Assembly (NCBI GenBank): GCA_030272155.1
Contig: CP126192.1
Location: forward strand, 3,878,501 to 3,942,500
Reading direction: 5' to 3'
DNA: 64,000 bases
From: Tetradesmus obliquus
Taxonomy: Eukaryota > Chlorophyta > Chlorophyceae > Sphaeropleales > Scenedesmaceae
The notes under the pieces were generated by a model, which was given only the letters and a program-made list of their open reading frames with translations, made no database searches and had not been told where the DNA came from. Shown in pieces: positions 10,301 through 21,739 of this stretch; position 1 is the stretch's first letter, and every line of letters begins with the position of its first letter. Position numbers and translations under genes: made by a program.

Positions 10301-13077
10301 TCTGGCGCTGCACGTGTCTCGGCAGTGGATGGCCAGCTTGGACACCTGCCCACAGTGAGAACAAAACTGTCACATTGAAGTGCTGGATGGGGGGGGGGGG
10401 GGGGGGGTTCTCCTGGTCCAGCAACGCTTGCTGGTGCGCAACTTTGCATTCATCCTGGTGCTGCAGAGTCAAGCAGCCGTATGTCCTCTTCATCAAATGC
10501 CCGCGGTGCAATGCGGCATTACTGCAATCTGCAGAACTATCGCCATCAGCAGCATACGTTTAGCATATACGCCCCTCCGCTGTCAGCAGGCTAGCTTGCG
10601 AAGCATGACACTTACTGCATTGATCAACTGCAGTGGCCCCCACGTTCTTGGTCCATGCAGATTTGGTGCATGGTTTGATCAAGGCATCGTCAGTGCTCTT
10701 GTCAACAGGCTTGGGTGTGACGGTTGCAATGAAAACACCGTCGGTGACGTTTGCTTGGGTCAGCTCTGATATTTCGACGTACGCTGCGACAGCCGAACCC
10801 CCAGCTGTAGACCCAGGACTGCATTCATTAGCGCAGCAGCAGCAGGCGGCGGCGTTAGAACACTGCAGATCTGGGCCTGCTGAGCTGGTGGGCTAACCAA
10901 CGTCCTCATAACGTCCTCATAGACAAGTACAGTGGACACAACACTGTGGGGACTTAAGGACACCACAGAACCATCATAAGCTGTGCAGCGCGACACATCG
11001 CAACAAGCACACCTATTGAAACCAGCATACAAGGGTGCACAACGCAGCAGGCCTGAGTTACTCACCAGTAGTAGCCCTGGGGGCACAGCACAGCAGTGGT
11101 AATGGCTCCACCACTGAGGGCTGTGGCGACGTAGCCAGGCTTGAGCACTGCAGTCAGTCAAGCAGGTGCAATACACAGCAGATGGTCACGCCCAGGTAAA
11201 GAGTGCACCTGGCTGCGGCCGGCTCAGCGTACTGGTGGGCAAACTTGCTGCTGTGATGTACATCTGCACATCAAGACAGGGCACTGCTTCGGGAGCAGCT
11301 GTGCAGCACCTATGATGCTGCTGGCGCATATGGTGCTGATGTGTGTCGCAGCATGGTGCACCCTGTGCCTCACAGAAGGCAGCAGTGGCACTCACGGTTG
11401 CAGTCGGCCAGCGCGTCGGATGCCTTGTCCACAGTGGTGACACCCTCAGGGCAGGCAATGCAAGAGCCAGCAGCAGCCTGATCAGCGGTCAGGGCCAGGG
11501 GCTGGTAGGAGCCTTGGTCGCAAGGCGCGATCTGGCCGGGAGACTTCATGAAGTAGCCGGGGGGCACCTTGCAGGAGGTGGGCTTGTCACGGGCATCAGT
11601 CTCGTTGACTTGCATGCCTGCTGGGCAGGGTGTGCATGCCGACTGCTTGCTCTTGGCGATGGCGTAGGTGTTGCCCGTGCATGCCGTAGCCACGGGGCCT
11701 GTTGCTGTGTTGTTCTGGTAGTAGCCACCCTTGTTCACTGCAATGCAGCGGAAGGGCAGGCAGCAGCAACACGTCAGACTGTTTGCTGGCAGCGAGCTGA
11801 AGCCAAAACAGCAGCAACAGGATGCTCACATGGCCGGTGGTGCTGCCACCCTAGCAAGTGCGCACATGCGTCAATTGCTGTGCTGCACTGGCATGCTGCT
11901 GCAGGCAACCGTGCAGGGATGGCATGCATGCAGAAGCCATGATGAGAAATGCCGTGAACAGCCTGCTGGAGCCTGAGGATTGCTGAGGCATGAAGATCAG
12001 TGTGGCAACAGCTGGCAGCCACTCACCGCAGTCCCACACAGAGGTGGACCTCCTTGCCCTGGTGGTGAGGTGGTCAGCACATTGAGTCCTGCCTACGGTG
12101 GTGCCTAGTTCGCCGTTGGCCACCCACGTGAGCTGCTTGTTGCAGTAGTAGCCAAACTCGCAAGGGATGCAGTTTCCAACCCCATCATTAGTAATAACCT
12201 CGGGAGCGGTCTTGTCGAAGTACGTGCCAGCGGGGCAACCTGCATGCGTAACACAGGTGACACCTGGGTTAGACCGCGAGGAGCAAACAAATAATGCCAT
12301 TTGTTGGCGCTATGAAGCGCAGCACACAAATGCAGACTGTTGTGCAGCAGATAGCAGCCTGCTGCGCACATACGACATAAGACAAACACACACGATAATC
12401 GATTCAGCTCACAAGCAGTAGCTTGCCCACCCCTGTAACAGACCTCTCTCGCAGTCACAGCACTGCGCTGCTTGCCTGGAGGTGCTTTGCCAGGCAGCTA
12501 TGTGTTGGATAGGGAGCTGTGACGCTGCTGCTTGTCAGGGCAAACAGTTGCACTGCTGCTGCTGTCCTGCATGCCAGGGCATATATGCCTTCTAGGTGGC
12601 TGCTGCTGCTCACCGCACTGGCCCATGTTGACGCCGGACAGGATGGGCTTCATGTTGTTCTTGCACCTGTTGCACTTGGTAAGGCCGGTGGTGCCGACAC
12701 GGATGCACTGGTTTGGTGCGCAATGGGTGGAGCAGATGTAGCGGTTAGCCGTTGCCAGCAGGCTGCGGCCCGTGGCTGCAAATACAGGCGGAGATGAGCG
12801 GGTGGCAGCAAACACAAGAGTGTCAGTTGTGGAAAGTCGACAGGAAGCTCGCACAAGTGTGGTCATGGCTCAGCAGAGTAACAGCAGAGTAACAGCAAGG
12901 CACCCCAGCTTGGAGGGCTTTTAAGCCACTGCCTTGACAAATGTCGCGATGTCGAAATCGGAGATCAACAGCACTGCGCGAACGCTCACCAGCAGCATCG
13001 TCCTCCAGGATGCGGGAGGCAGCAGCGCAGCTGATGACCGCAAAGGCCACCAGCGTGATTAAACACGCTCGACTCAT
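7338..13077 (-). CDS. Secreted cysteine-rich protein with ephrin-receptor-like repeats and PAN-like C-terminus
   Basis: Function unknown. Twelve exons (13077-12990, 12775-12614, 12239-12027, 11737-11396, 11147-11066, 10818-10616, 10226-9981, 9622-9274, 8997-8858, 8686-8585, 8333-7913, 7695-7338) join in phase to about 901 codons. The start ATG gives a clear signal peptide (MSRACLITLVAFAVISCAAA). The body repeats short modules such as CPAGMQVNETD, VPPGYF, CPAGTYFDK and CKPGYGGP. This CxxC/PGY pattern is typical of ephrin-receptor-like (GCC2/GCC3) domains in algal surface proteins. Near the end two Cys modules, DCADYCLGEQLCMFATFD and ACFDACDALDSCAGVVFD, resemble PAN/apple domains. No transmembrane segment was seen after the signal, so it is probably exported to the wall or matrix. 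Several Asn-x-Ser/Thr sites fit secretion. The last 12 residues, from RSLTRAKPS on, are basic. Confidence 0.85.
9153..9169 (+). repeat. Poly-G tract (17 G), poly-C in the sense intron
   Basis: Seventeen consecutive G followed by C and further G runs, in the intron between exons ending at 9274 and starting at 8997 of the minus-strand gene. It may form a G-quadruplex on the plus strand. Confidence 0.95.
10389..10407 (+). repeat. Poly-G tract (19 G), second one in the same gene
   Basis: Nineteen consecutive G in the intron between exons ending at 10616 and starting at 10226. It is the second long homopolymer in this gene; none was seen elsewhere in the window. Confidence 0.95.
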
Positions 13078-13245
13078 GACTATGGACGGCAATTTGTTGT
13101 GATTCAGTAGGTGTAGGCCTTCTTTAGATACACAGGAGACTTCGGTGTTTGAGCGACGTCTACTTGTATATCTATTTACGTTTTGTTTGTGGTGTATCGA
13201 TGGTTGGAATCAGAAAGCTGATGATTGTCTAGACATGTCGTCCTT

Positions 13246-13263
13246 GCTTTATATAGGCATTGG
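13246..13263 (-). promoter_or_regulatory. TATA box and CCAAT motif of the Cys-rich gene
   Basis: On the minus strand the sequence reads CCAAT, three bases, then TATATAAAG, about 170 bases upstream of the start ATG at 13077. Position and spacing fit a strong core promoter, though the transcription start is not known. Confidence 0.55.
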
Positions 13264-14801
13264 CCGCATACCCGGGATGGCTTTTAGCACAGTGCTAATC
13301 GGTCAGCGTCTCAGAGGGCGAAACTCACAGTGAAGTTCGCAACTCACTGCTCATGATTCCGCGCTTTGCACTTTGAAGTTCGTCGCAGATTAGCACTGCT
13401 CGGTTCCTGCTGCAGCTCAAGTCAAGCCAAATATGTACTCAGACCATTCCGTCCTTCTGCTTCCAGGAGATAGTGCACCCAAACGCCGCAGGAGAGACTA
13501 AACTGTGTGACGTCACCAGCTCAAGCGACTACGTGTCTAGATTCGCATGTAAGAAGTCATCATGCAATTGAAGGGCTTTCTTAAAGTGAATGTGCCATTC
13601 TTTCAGCGAAATGCAGCTCGCCCAAATCTTATTACGAGGTAGTGACAGTGCAAGTACCCAAACCCATTGATAATATATAATATATATAACAAATCCATAC
13701 CATAGCCAAGTCAATTAGTCCAATAATCATCTCCGAACCTCAGTGTTCCGTCGACATCTCGTCAACATCTTCACTGCGAACAAACTGCTGTCAATGTAAC
13801 AACTCATGCATGTCTGCCAGGGCAAGCGTTAAAGCCATGCATATCAGAAATGCACTCCACCTGTTGGATCTGCAAGTCAGAAAGCCAGCATCGCCTATGC
13901 AACTGTAAAAAATGCTGTACTAAAAGCGGCAATTACAGCGAACAAAAAAGCCACACAACCTGCTTGGATCAGCGGCAATCACCATGGCAAATGTGGCACG
14001 CACCCTCGTCGCCAGGTACAGGGCCAGTGCGCCGCGAACTGCAAGGCATTTGTTAATACAGCTGCACAATTATAGACTAAGAATGCCAATGAAAAAGTAA
14101 TTATGCGTTGTGACTCTTGACATCTGAACATGCGTGGCAGCACCACACTGTGACAGTAGAGCAGGTGCCACAACTTCCGTGGACATGCAGAGCAGGTTGG
14201 TTGTCTTTATAGCAGTACATTTGGGTGATCTATCAGCAAGACAGCAGCAAAGTCTCTATCATGTTGCGCAACAAGCCCTGTGACGAGTCCACTGTCTGCT
14301 GCCTTGTTCCTCAAGCATAGCGTGTCACCTGCCCTGCTGACCACGGAGCAACTCTATTAAGAGTTTCAACACTGCGTTCTCGTGAATTCGATTTTTCCTT
14401 TCACATGTTATATTGCTGCTGCCCTGATATGCTTGATCCCTATCAGTCCGAGTCCTGATGAGCCGCTACACCCCACCAGCGCCTGCGCTTTGTCGGCACT
14501 GCCGACAAGTGGCACTACTGTGCAAGTCTGTGTGCGCACTCATGGTGTTGGTACTGTACAGTTGCACACCAATGAACAGACGAGCTGCTGTGCAGTGTGA
14601 CCTGCTGACAACGTGCTTGATAAACCTGTAGCAGCTATATCTGCTACACTGATGCGGCAGTCGCAAAGCCAGATGGGCCCTAGGCCATCATGGCTGCGCA
14701 TCCTGTCCTGTGCCCCCGCCACAATTGTGAAGGATGCAGCAGTGCCATTCATCGCCGATCTTCCGTGTTGTGGGTCCGTTGAAAGCTAAGCAGCAGTAAC
14801 G

Positions 14802-14806
14802 TTACA
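14802..14806 (-). terminator. Possible TGTAA poly(A) signal of eS17
   Basis: TGTAA on the minus strand about 56 bases beyond the stop codon at 14862, a typical distance for green algal genes. Confidence 0.45.
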
Positions 14807-14861
14807 AGCATCTAATGTGCTGTCATGCACCGCTCAGGCGCGTGATGCGGCTGCGGCTGCT

Positions 14862-17231
14862 TCACTTGCGGAAGCCGCCCTTGAAGCCGCCAGCAGGGGC
14901 ACCACCACCAGTGGCGGCCTGAACGCAGCAGCAGCAGCAGAACAACTGTAAGATGCAGCGTAATTCCCCCTGGTAAGAACAAAAGCAGCAGCAGCGTACA
15001 GCATACATGTTGGGATTGTAAAGCTGCACAGATCCGCCACTTGAACGCATGAACAGAAAGTGCCTAGCACATTTGGGTGCACTTTCAGGCAACCCCACCC
15101 TGCACGCTGCCAACGTCCGCCAAGCACATAAGCGACTACACGTGTTTCGTGCATAAGAGTCAAGGACAGCGTGCCTAGAACCTCCGCATGCACGCAGTGC
15201 TGTTGCTTTTGACTGTGCGAGACCGATAATGCTGAGCTGCCGACAATTCATTCTCACTCCCACACACTGCCTGCCTAGTGTTACGTTATACAAAGCATGC
15301 GCTGCCGCAGCGCGCGCTCACCTGCTGCATGGTCACGCCTGGCAGCGAGGCCATGTTGATGGCCTTGAGCATGTCCAGGGTGTCCCTGTCAACCTGCAGC
15401 AGCAGCAGCAGCAGCAAACCAGATAAGCTGTACAAATGAAACAATGCGCTGAGAAGCTGATGTGTGTGTCAGGACATGTGCGCTGCTGCTGTGCCTGCGC
15501 TGCCAGTTCTGCGGCCTCACCACACTGCTGCCGCGGCTGCCAGCTAAGACGCTGCTCCACCACGCACTGCTTTAGGGCTTCAAGCCATAGCACAGCTGCA
15601 GGTCGCCTGCTGCCATTGCATGCACTGTTTGTTGCAGGCGAAGCCACATAAGTGTGCGCCGCTGCATCTATCTGCTTGCTGCTGGCCCGCTAACTGCTGA
15701 CCAATGCTGCCGCAGCTGCAGCCGCTGCCGCACCTCGATGGTCTCTGTGTTGACAGCAGACTCCTCCGGCACAAAGTCCATGCGCCTCTCACGCTCCTCC
15801 TCCTGCAGCGGCAGCAGCAGCACGCAGGTGTAAGCCGATTGCAGGGGCAGAGCAGCAGTCAGACACGCGCGGAGTGAAAACAGCACTGCATACAGACTTC
15901 GTTGCTTTGCTGCAACTGCGCTTGCTGATTATGCCTAACAGCAGCAGCAGTACTGCACATGTCATAGCAGGGACGTGCACTGACCGTTGCTTGTAGGGTG
16001 CCGACAACCAGGCAGCACTCTCAGGCTTTGGACAACTCGCTAGTTCTGCCTGCTGCTGCTGCTGCCACGCTGCTTTGCATAAAACCATCCCATGCCGCGC
16101 ACAACGCGCTGTTGCCTGCCTGCTGCTGGCTGTACATTGCTGCTGCAGCGAGCCCCGTTCGCAGCTGCCTGCTTGTTCTTGACGCATAACATCACAGTTG
16201 ACGCAGCAAGGCGTGCAAATCTTGGTGCTGCTGCCTGTTGGTATTGCTGTTGCCTAGCGCAGTCCTGCTGATACTGCTGCTGCCGCCCTGCTACTGCAGA
16301 TGCTGTCCTTAGCAATTGCGTAGGTGTTGCAACCACCATCACCACTCGTCTTCCAACCGTGGCGCGCCTATGCAATGTGCCACATATCACCAGACATATC
16401 TGCTGCTCAGCTGCTGCCCATCCTGTCTGCTGCCGCCTACGCCACTGCTGCTGCTACTGCCGCCACTGCTGCTGCTGCTGCTGTTGCTGCACGCACCTGC
16501 AGCTTCAGAGAGATGCCGCGCACAGGGCCACGCTGGATGCGCTTCATCAGGTGCTGCGCGCAGCAATGAACACAAAAGCACCAGGACAGAAGCACACTCT
16601 CTTGTGTAAGGGTGCAAGACGGCAGGCTTGAGCTGCAGCAGCTACAAGGACTGAAGTAACTAGATGGGTATGCAGCTCATATACTGACGATAAGCGGTGG
16701 CTTCCTGCTACCTGATACTGTGCACACATAGGTTGATGTGGCTGCTGCTGTCCCTGCCGCTGCTGTTGCTGCTGTTGGTTTGAGGCTGTTGCTGAAGCCC
16801 CAGCTGTGCAGCTTGGCCCGTGGCCGGGCCTAAGCTTTGTCCAGTTCGCATGATCCCAAAAGCATGCAGCATACCGTGGTGAAGCCTGCGATCTTGTTGC
16901 GCAGCCTCTTGGACTGAATGATGGCAATCTCCTCACATACTCGCTTGTTGGTGTCAAAGTCGAGTGTGAGGCGGTTGTAGTACTTCTCGATGATAACCCG
17001 AGAAGCCTTCTTCACGGTCTTGGTGCGCACGCGACCCTGCAGCAGCAAGGGCGAGTGCCATCGATGGTGAGCCCACCACAGCTCCTAGCCTAAGACGACC
17101 GCAAGACGCAGGCTGCCTGTTGAAGCTACAGTAAGCATATTCCACTGCTCCTGCACCACCCAGCCACCGCTGCAGACTGCTGCTACTGCTGCCTGGCTGC
17201 CGGCGATCAAGCCCGCCTATGTGCCCACCAT
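14862..17231 (-). CDS. RPS17: 40S ribosomal protein eS17 (RPS17)
   Basis: Small-subunit cytosolic ribosomal protein. Exons 17036-16875, 16553-16497, 15802-15734, 15393-15322 and 14918-14862 encode [64 protein letters not shown] and a C-terminal GGFKGGFRK, in the order and spacing of the family. No in-frame ATG precedes GRV in its exon. The best candidate start is an ATG at 17231-17229, immediately followed by a GT donor, so exon 1 would contribute only the initiator codon. The total is then 139 residues, which fits the family. Its promoter is shared with the divergent eIF3e gene. Three introns have sense-strand CTG runs before the acceptor. Confidence 0.93.
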
Positions 17232-17510
17232 CTTGAACTCCGCTGAATTCAGTCAGGAACGCACGAGAGAAAAGAGGGAGTTCGAAGCAGCAGGCAAACG
17301 CCTAATAGGCAGCAGCACATTGAGTTGTTACCTGGCGTGTTACTGGCCAGAGTTCTGTAGGCTGGCGCACGAGGATACAGTGCGTGCAGAACAGTGTTTC
17401 CTTCAAAGCAGCGATCAGTTGATCGAGTGTCCTAGGCTGTCGCTGCCAGCCGTCTTCTCACCCCGCGCTCGAATTCGTTCACTGCACTGTTTCTGAAGCA
17501 GCTATCAGCC
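17232..17510. promoter_or_regulatory. Bidirectional promoter region of eS17 and eIF3e
   Basis: The 279 bases between two divergent start codons must hold both 5' leaders and core promoters. No TATA box stands out. The pairing of two translation genes suggests co-regulation, which is inference. Confidence 0.6.
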
Positions 17511-20367
17511 ATGGCTAGCTACGAGTTGAGCAGCACGCTTGCACGCTTTTTAGACAAGCACCTGTGCTTTCCTCTGCTCGAGTTCCTGCAAGACAAGGGC
17601 GTGTACAATGAGGAGGACATCATGCGGGCCAAGATAGCGCTGCTGCAGAACACAAACATGGTGGATTTTGCTATGGATATCCACAAGGAGCTTTACCAGA
17701 CAGACGAGGTGCCAGCAACGATGATGGAACGCCGCACAGAGGTGGTGAACCGCCTGCGCAGCCTGCAGAAGGCAGTGGATCCGATCATTGGCTGCCTCAG
17801 CAACTCCAACGTGATCCGCAACTTCAGGCACGTGTGGGCCAGCTGGCTGGGCAGGCTGCAGCTATGTCAGGCCTGGGCAATCCCTGCTTGCTGCTGCTGC
17901 TGCTACTGCTGCTGTTGGCGGGTAGATTGCGCATACACCTGATGCCGTACTGTTGACAGCACAGATCATTGCCGTCATTGTCAAAGCGTTCAAGCGTGCA
18001 ATAGCTTGCCACACCCGCATCGCCAGCTGCTGCAACAGCCTCTTGTATGCTATGCCGTACGCACTGCAGCCAGCAGCACGCCACGCAGCGGCCACCGCGG
18101 TGCGCTTGGCACAATACAGATGTCACTGCTCTTCATCCCCACACACACCAGAGGCTCATTGCAGTCAGGCTTGCTGATGCGCAGCACTATCCTTCGCGGC
18201 CTGTGCTGACCTTGATAACTCATTACGCCAACTCGCTTCATGCTCGCAGGCAGGACCGCGCCTTCAACCTGCAGTTCCTCAAGGAAGAGTTTGACATCGG
18301 GCCGGAGCAGATAGAGGCGCTGTACCAGTTCGCCAAGTTCCAGTTCGACTGCGGCAACTACAGCATGGCCTCGGAGCTGCTGCAGGTGGGGACTGGAGCA
18401 GCGAGGGCAGCAAGGGCAGGTGTAGTTGCAGCAGCAGCAGCATGCAGTAGCAGCATGCGGTGGCAGCTGCAGTGCTGCGCTGAGGAGATTGGCGTTTGGT
18501 GGTGCGGCAGGTACAACAGCAGCAACAGGCAGGCACGGCAGAGCAGGAAGTGCACAAGCAGCAGTACATGCAGCACGGTGCTCGTCTGGGGACAGCAGTG
18601 TCAGGCCTAAGTACAGGCGCAGCACCATCTCCAACAGTAGCTGCTACACACTGCTCTATGACTTGAATGATGGCACATGCCCACAAAGGTTTCGCCTGGT
18701 GTCACAGCTGCACAGCGTGGGCAGTTGCAACATTGCAACAGTGCAGCACAGGCAATGCAGCCAGTGTACTGGAGGGGTGCAGCAATCTCTGTGTACCGGG
18801 CTTTGGCAGCAACCTTGGAACCATGAAGTAGCAAGTTTCGGCCCACGCCCAGCAGCAAGCTCACCAAGCGTAGAAGGGAGGGCTGCGAATTGTGCTCATG
18901 CCGGCTCACGAACAGCAGCAGCAGCAGCAGCAGCAGATCGGCGCGCCTGGATGCACATTTGCAGGCAGCTGCGTCGCCAGCAAGTTGCACACCTGCATAT
19001 CTTTCGATCGTGATGTTGCCGCCCGCCTGCGCGCTGCTCGCTGCTGCCGCTGCTGCAGGCCTACAAGCCGCTGTGCACCACCAGCGAGCGCAACATGAGC
19101 GTGCAGTGGGGCAAGCTGGCGGCCGACACGCTCACGCAGAACTACGAGGCAGCCACAGAGGCGCTGCTGCGGCTGCGCGAGTCCCTGGACAACCAGTCCT
19201 TTGCCACGCCGCTGATGCAGCTGCAGCAGCGCACCTGGCTCATGCACTGGAGCCTGCACGTGTTCTGGAACACAGAGAACGGCAAGAACGCGCTGATCGA
19301 CCTGTTCCTGCAGCCGGCGTACATGTCGGCGATCACCATCAACGCGCAGCACCTGCTGCGGTACCTGGCGGCTGCCGTGGTGGTCAACCGCAAGCGCCGC
19401 AACGTGCTGCGCGAGCTGATCAAGGTCATCCAGCAGGAGAGCTACGAGTACAGCGACCCCATCACGCAGGTGCGGCTGGAGTACTGTGTAACATGTTATG
19501 TTACCTTTTTGCGTTATTCTGTGTGGTGGCTGGATGGGCGCGAGTGTGGCGACCGTGGCGGGGAGGTTTCGGCTGCACCGTTCTTGCTTGCTGCATGGTG
19601 CTCTGTGACCAACACAACGCACAGCAAATTGCATATACTACGTTATAAACAGATGCCGTCTTCCATGTGTGCGCTGTCTTTCCCTTGCTCCTGCCTGCGT
19701 GTCAACGTGCCTTCTGCTGCGGCGCTCGTCCCTCACCTCCCACCCACGCGCTGCCGGAATTCCTGGAGTGCCTCTTTTTGCACTACAACTTTGACTGCAG
19801 CAATCGTACTTACGTGCTGTTGCCTGCCTGCTTGCACGTATACTTGCCGCCCACCTCGCTGTCGCAGTTCGTGGAGTGCCTGCTCGCGCACTACGACTTT
19901 GATTGCAGCCACTGCACTCACTTTCTGTTGCCTGCCTCATCCCCCCGCTGCCGCAGTTCCTGGAGTGTCTCTTTGTGCACTACGACTTTGACGGCGCGCA
20001 GCAGAAGCTGATCGAGTGCGAGAGCGTCATCGAGCACGACTACTTCCTCACCGCCATCAAGTCCGAGTTCCTCGAGTCTGCGCGACTGTTCATCTTCGAG
20101 ACCTACTGCCGCATCCACCAGTGCATCAACATCGACATGCTGAGCGAGCGCCTCAACATGGACAAAGAGGCAGCAGAGAAGTGGATCGCAAACCTGATCC
20201 TGTCCGCGCGGCTCAACGCCAAGATCGACAGCAAGGCGGGGACAGTGGTGATGGGCATGCAGAGCAGCAGCATGCAGGAGAGCCTCGCGGAGAAGGCCAA
20301 GCAGCTCAGCGTGCGCACCTTCACGCTGGCGAATGCGGTCGTAGGCGCGCCAGCAACCAAGGCATAA
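17511..20367 (+). CDS. EIF3E: Translation initiation factor eIF3 subunit e (INT6)
   Basis: Subunit of the eIF3 complex that scaffolds the 43S pre-initiation complex. Exons 17511-17831, 18254-18385, 19059-19469 and 19957-20367 give about 424 residues, close to the 445 of human eIF3e. The N-terminus is MASYELSSTLARFLDKHL. Family blocks such as EQIEALYQFAKFQFDCGNY, WGKLAADTL, HWSLHVFWNTENGKN and the PCI domain (FIFETYCRIHQCINIDMLSE) are present in order. The first junction is ambiguous: a GT donor after 17831 gives FRHD, while a GC donor four bases earlier paired with an acceptor four bases earlier gives the family-like FRQD. The last exon has two tandem echoes in the preceding intron. Confidence 0.94.
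18429..18460 (+). repeat. CAG-rich run after the donor of eIF3e intron 18386-19058
   Basis: Interrupted CAG units lie 44 bases after the donor. The same intron ends in CTG-rich sequence (about 19032-19058). Confidence 0.75.
19751..19907 (+). repeat. Two tandem exon-edge echoes of the last eIF3e exon
   Basis: Copies at about 19751-19799 and 19859-19907 match the true exon start at 19950-19998. They would read EFLECLFLHYNFD and QFVECLLAHYDFD, against QFLECLFVHYDFD. Each copy then runs into TGCAG and a TGTTGCCTGCCT-type stretch, so the repeated unit is about 90-110 bases and spans intron plus exon edge. Confidence 0.92.
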
Positions 20368-21739
20368 GCGGTGGCTGCGGCGGGCGGCGGCGGTGGCGTC
20401 GGAGAGGCTAGCGGCAGCAGCAGCGGCAGTGGCTGCGGTTGGCTGCTGCTGCAGCAGGAGGTGGTGGTGGTGGCCCTGTTTGTGCATCTGTGCTAGCGTT
20501 GTGGGCTTCTGCTTGAAGCCTGGCGGTGCCACAGCGTGTAGGCCTGGGTGTTGTGAGGAGGCTTGCAGGAATACCTCATGAGGCCAGGCGGCCTGGGTTG
20601 TCAGGCCGTTGAGGCTTGAGCAGGTTGGCTGCTGGTGCGCCGGTTCATGTTGCGGCGCTGACATGGGGTGAGGCACTGCTGCTGGATGTATTGCCATGCA
20701 GAGGCTGCTGTGCATGCAGCAGCGCAGGAGGCAGGCAGCCGTGCAGCGCAAGCAGCAGGCACCAGTGTGCTCAGCAGGGTGCTGCTGGCCGCTGCACCAG
20801 GCATGTGCAGCAGTTTCTGCACTGCCTGTGTCGGCATTTTTGGTTTCGACGGCGTGTGCAGCAGAAGGTGTGGCTCTGCTTGACACTGTTGACGTCGTGC
20901 AGCAGACTGGCATCCACCCTGCCATTGTGTGCTTTGTCACACAGGCAGGCCAGCTGGCTTTCGTGTTGTGTTGAGAGTACAGCTGGTGCAGGCTCGAGTT
21001 GATGCTTACTTATGGATCATGGCATGGCGGCGGCGGCCCGTGCTTTGTGTTTGTGTTTGATCGCCAGCTCCCTGCAGCAAGGGACGCTGAGCGGGGGTTT
21101 GTCAGGGGCAGAGGCAGGGTTCTGGGAGTGGGCTAGTACGCCTAACGTGTTGCGAAGGGCTTGCAAGTAGGGGCACATAATGTGCTGACGTCAGCACAAA
21201 GTCGACTTTGAAAAGTAACAGAAGTATACCTGCGTGACGATTTCAACATCACCAGTGTGATCACCAGTCTGAACAGCGTCAGAAAAGCCCCTTCTGCAAG
21301 ATGCACAGGGTGTTAAGCTTGGGGAGTTGCATGCAGGCGTAGCTGGACAGCCCTGCTTCAAATTGTTACAAGACTGCTGACAAGCTGCAAGCTGCTGCTG
21401 AACACATGTTTGCTCGCGGCACAGTTGGGCCCCAAGCACGACGCACTGCCATCAGATGCCCGCCACAGCAGCGCGTGTACACTTGCTGTTGCAGCGCCAA
21501 GGCCTGATAACCACAAAGCATCAAAACATTGGTAAACCTCCAACCAGGAACCGCCGTCCAAGTGCAGGGCAGTGGCGCAGGAGTACAGCCAGTACTCTAA
21601 CGGTTGGACATCTGCGCCATGTCACATCGGTTCCCCGCCAGCCTGGCCTTTCCCCGCCAGCCTGGCCTGGACTGAGTCCCTACGGCTGCCCTGCTGCCCA
21701 GGCGCCTGGTCAGCCGCTGTCCAGCCGCTGCGGCAGCCA
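20368..21739. other. Convergent 3' spacer between eIF3e and the Gemin5-like gene
   Basis: Probably holds both 3' untranslated regions. A 19-base direct doublet (CCCCGCCAGCCTGGCCT type) lies at about 21640-21672. No coding sequence is recognised. Confidence 0.6.

Larger units (their letters stand above)
13078..14861. other. AT-richer spacer between the Cys-rich gene and eS17
   Basis: Holds the TATA/CCAAT promoter near 13250 and a strongly AT-rich stretch at about 13668-13690 (alternating TA). No gene is recognised. The poly(A) side of eS17 lies at its right end. Confidence 0.6.

Noticed and set aside
14440-14500. CTGATGAG at about 14454 suggesting a hammerhead ribozyme
   Set aside because: The required GAAA box and the flanking stems were not found.
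20393-20940. Antisense open frame of about 340 codons over the eIF3e 3' end
   Set aside because: It is the shadow of the eIF3e coding exon extended through a repeat-rich 3' region; no domain is recognisable.
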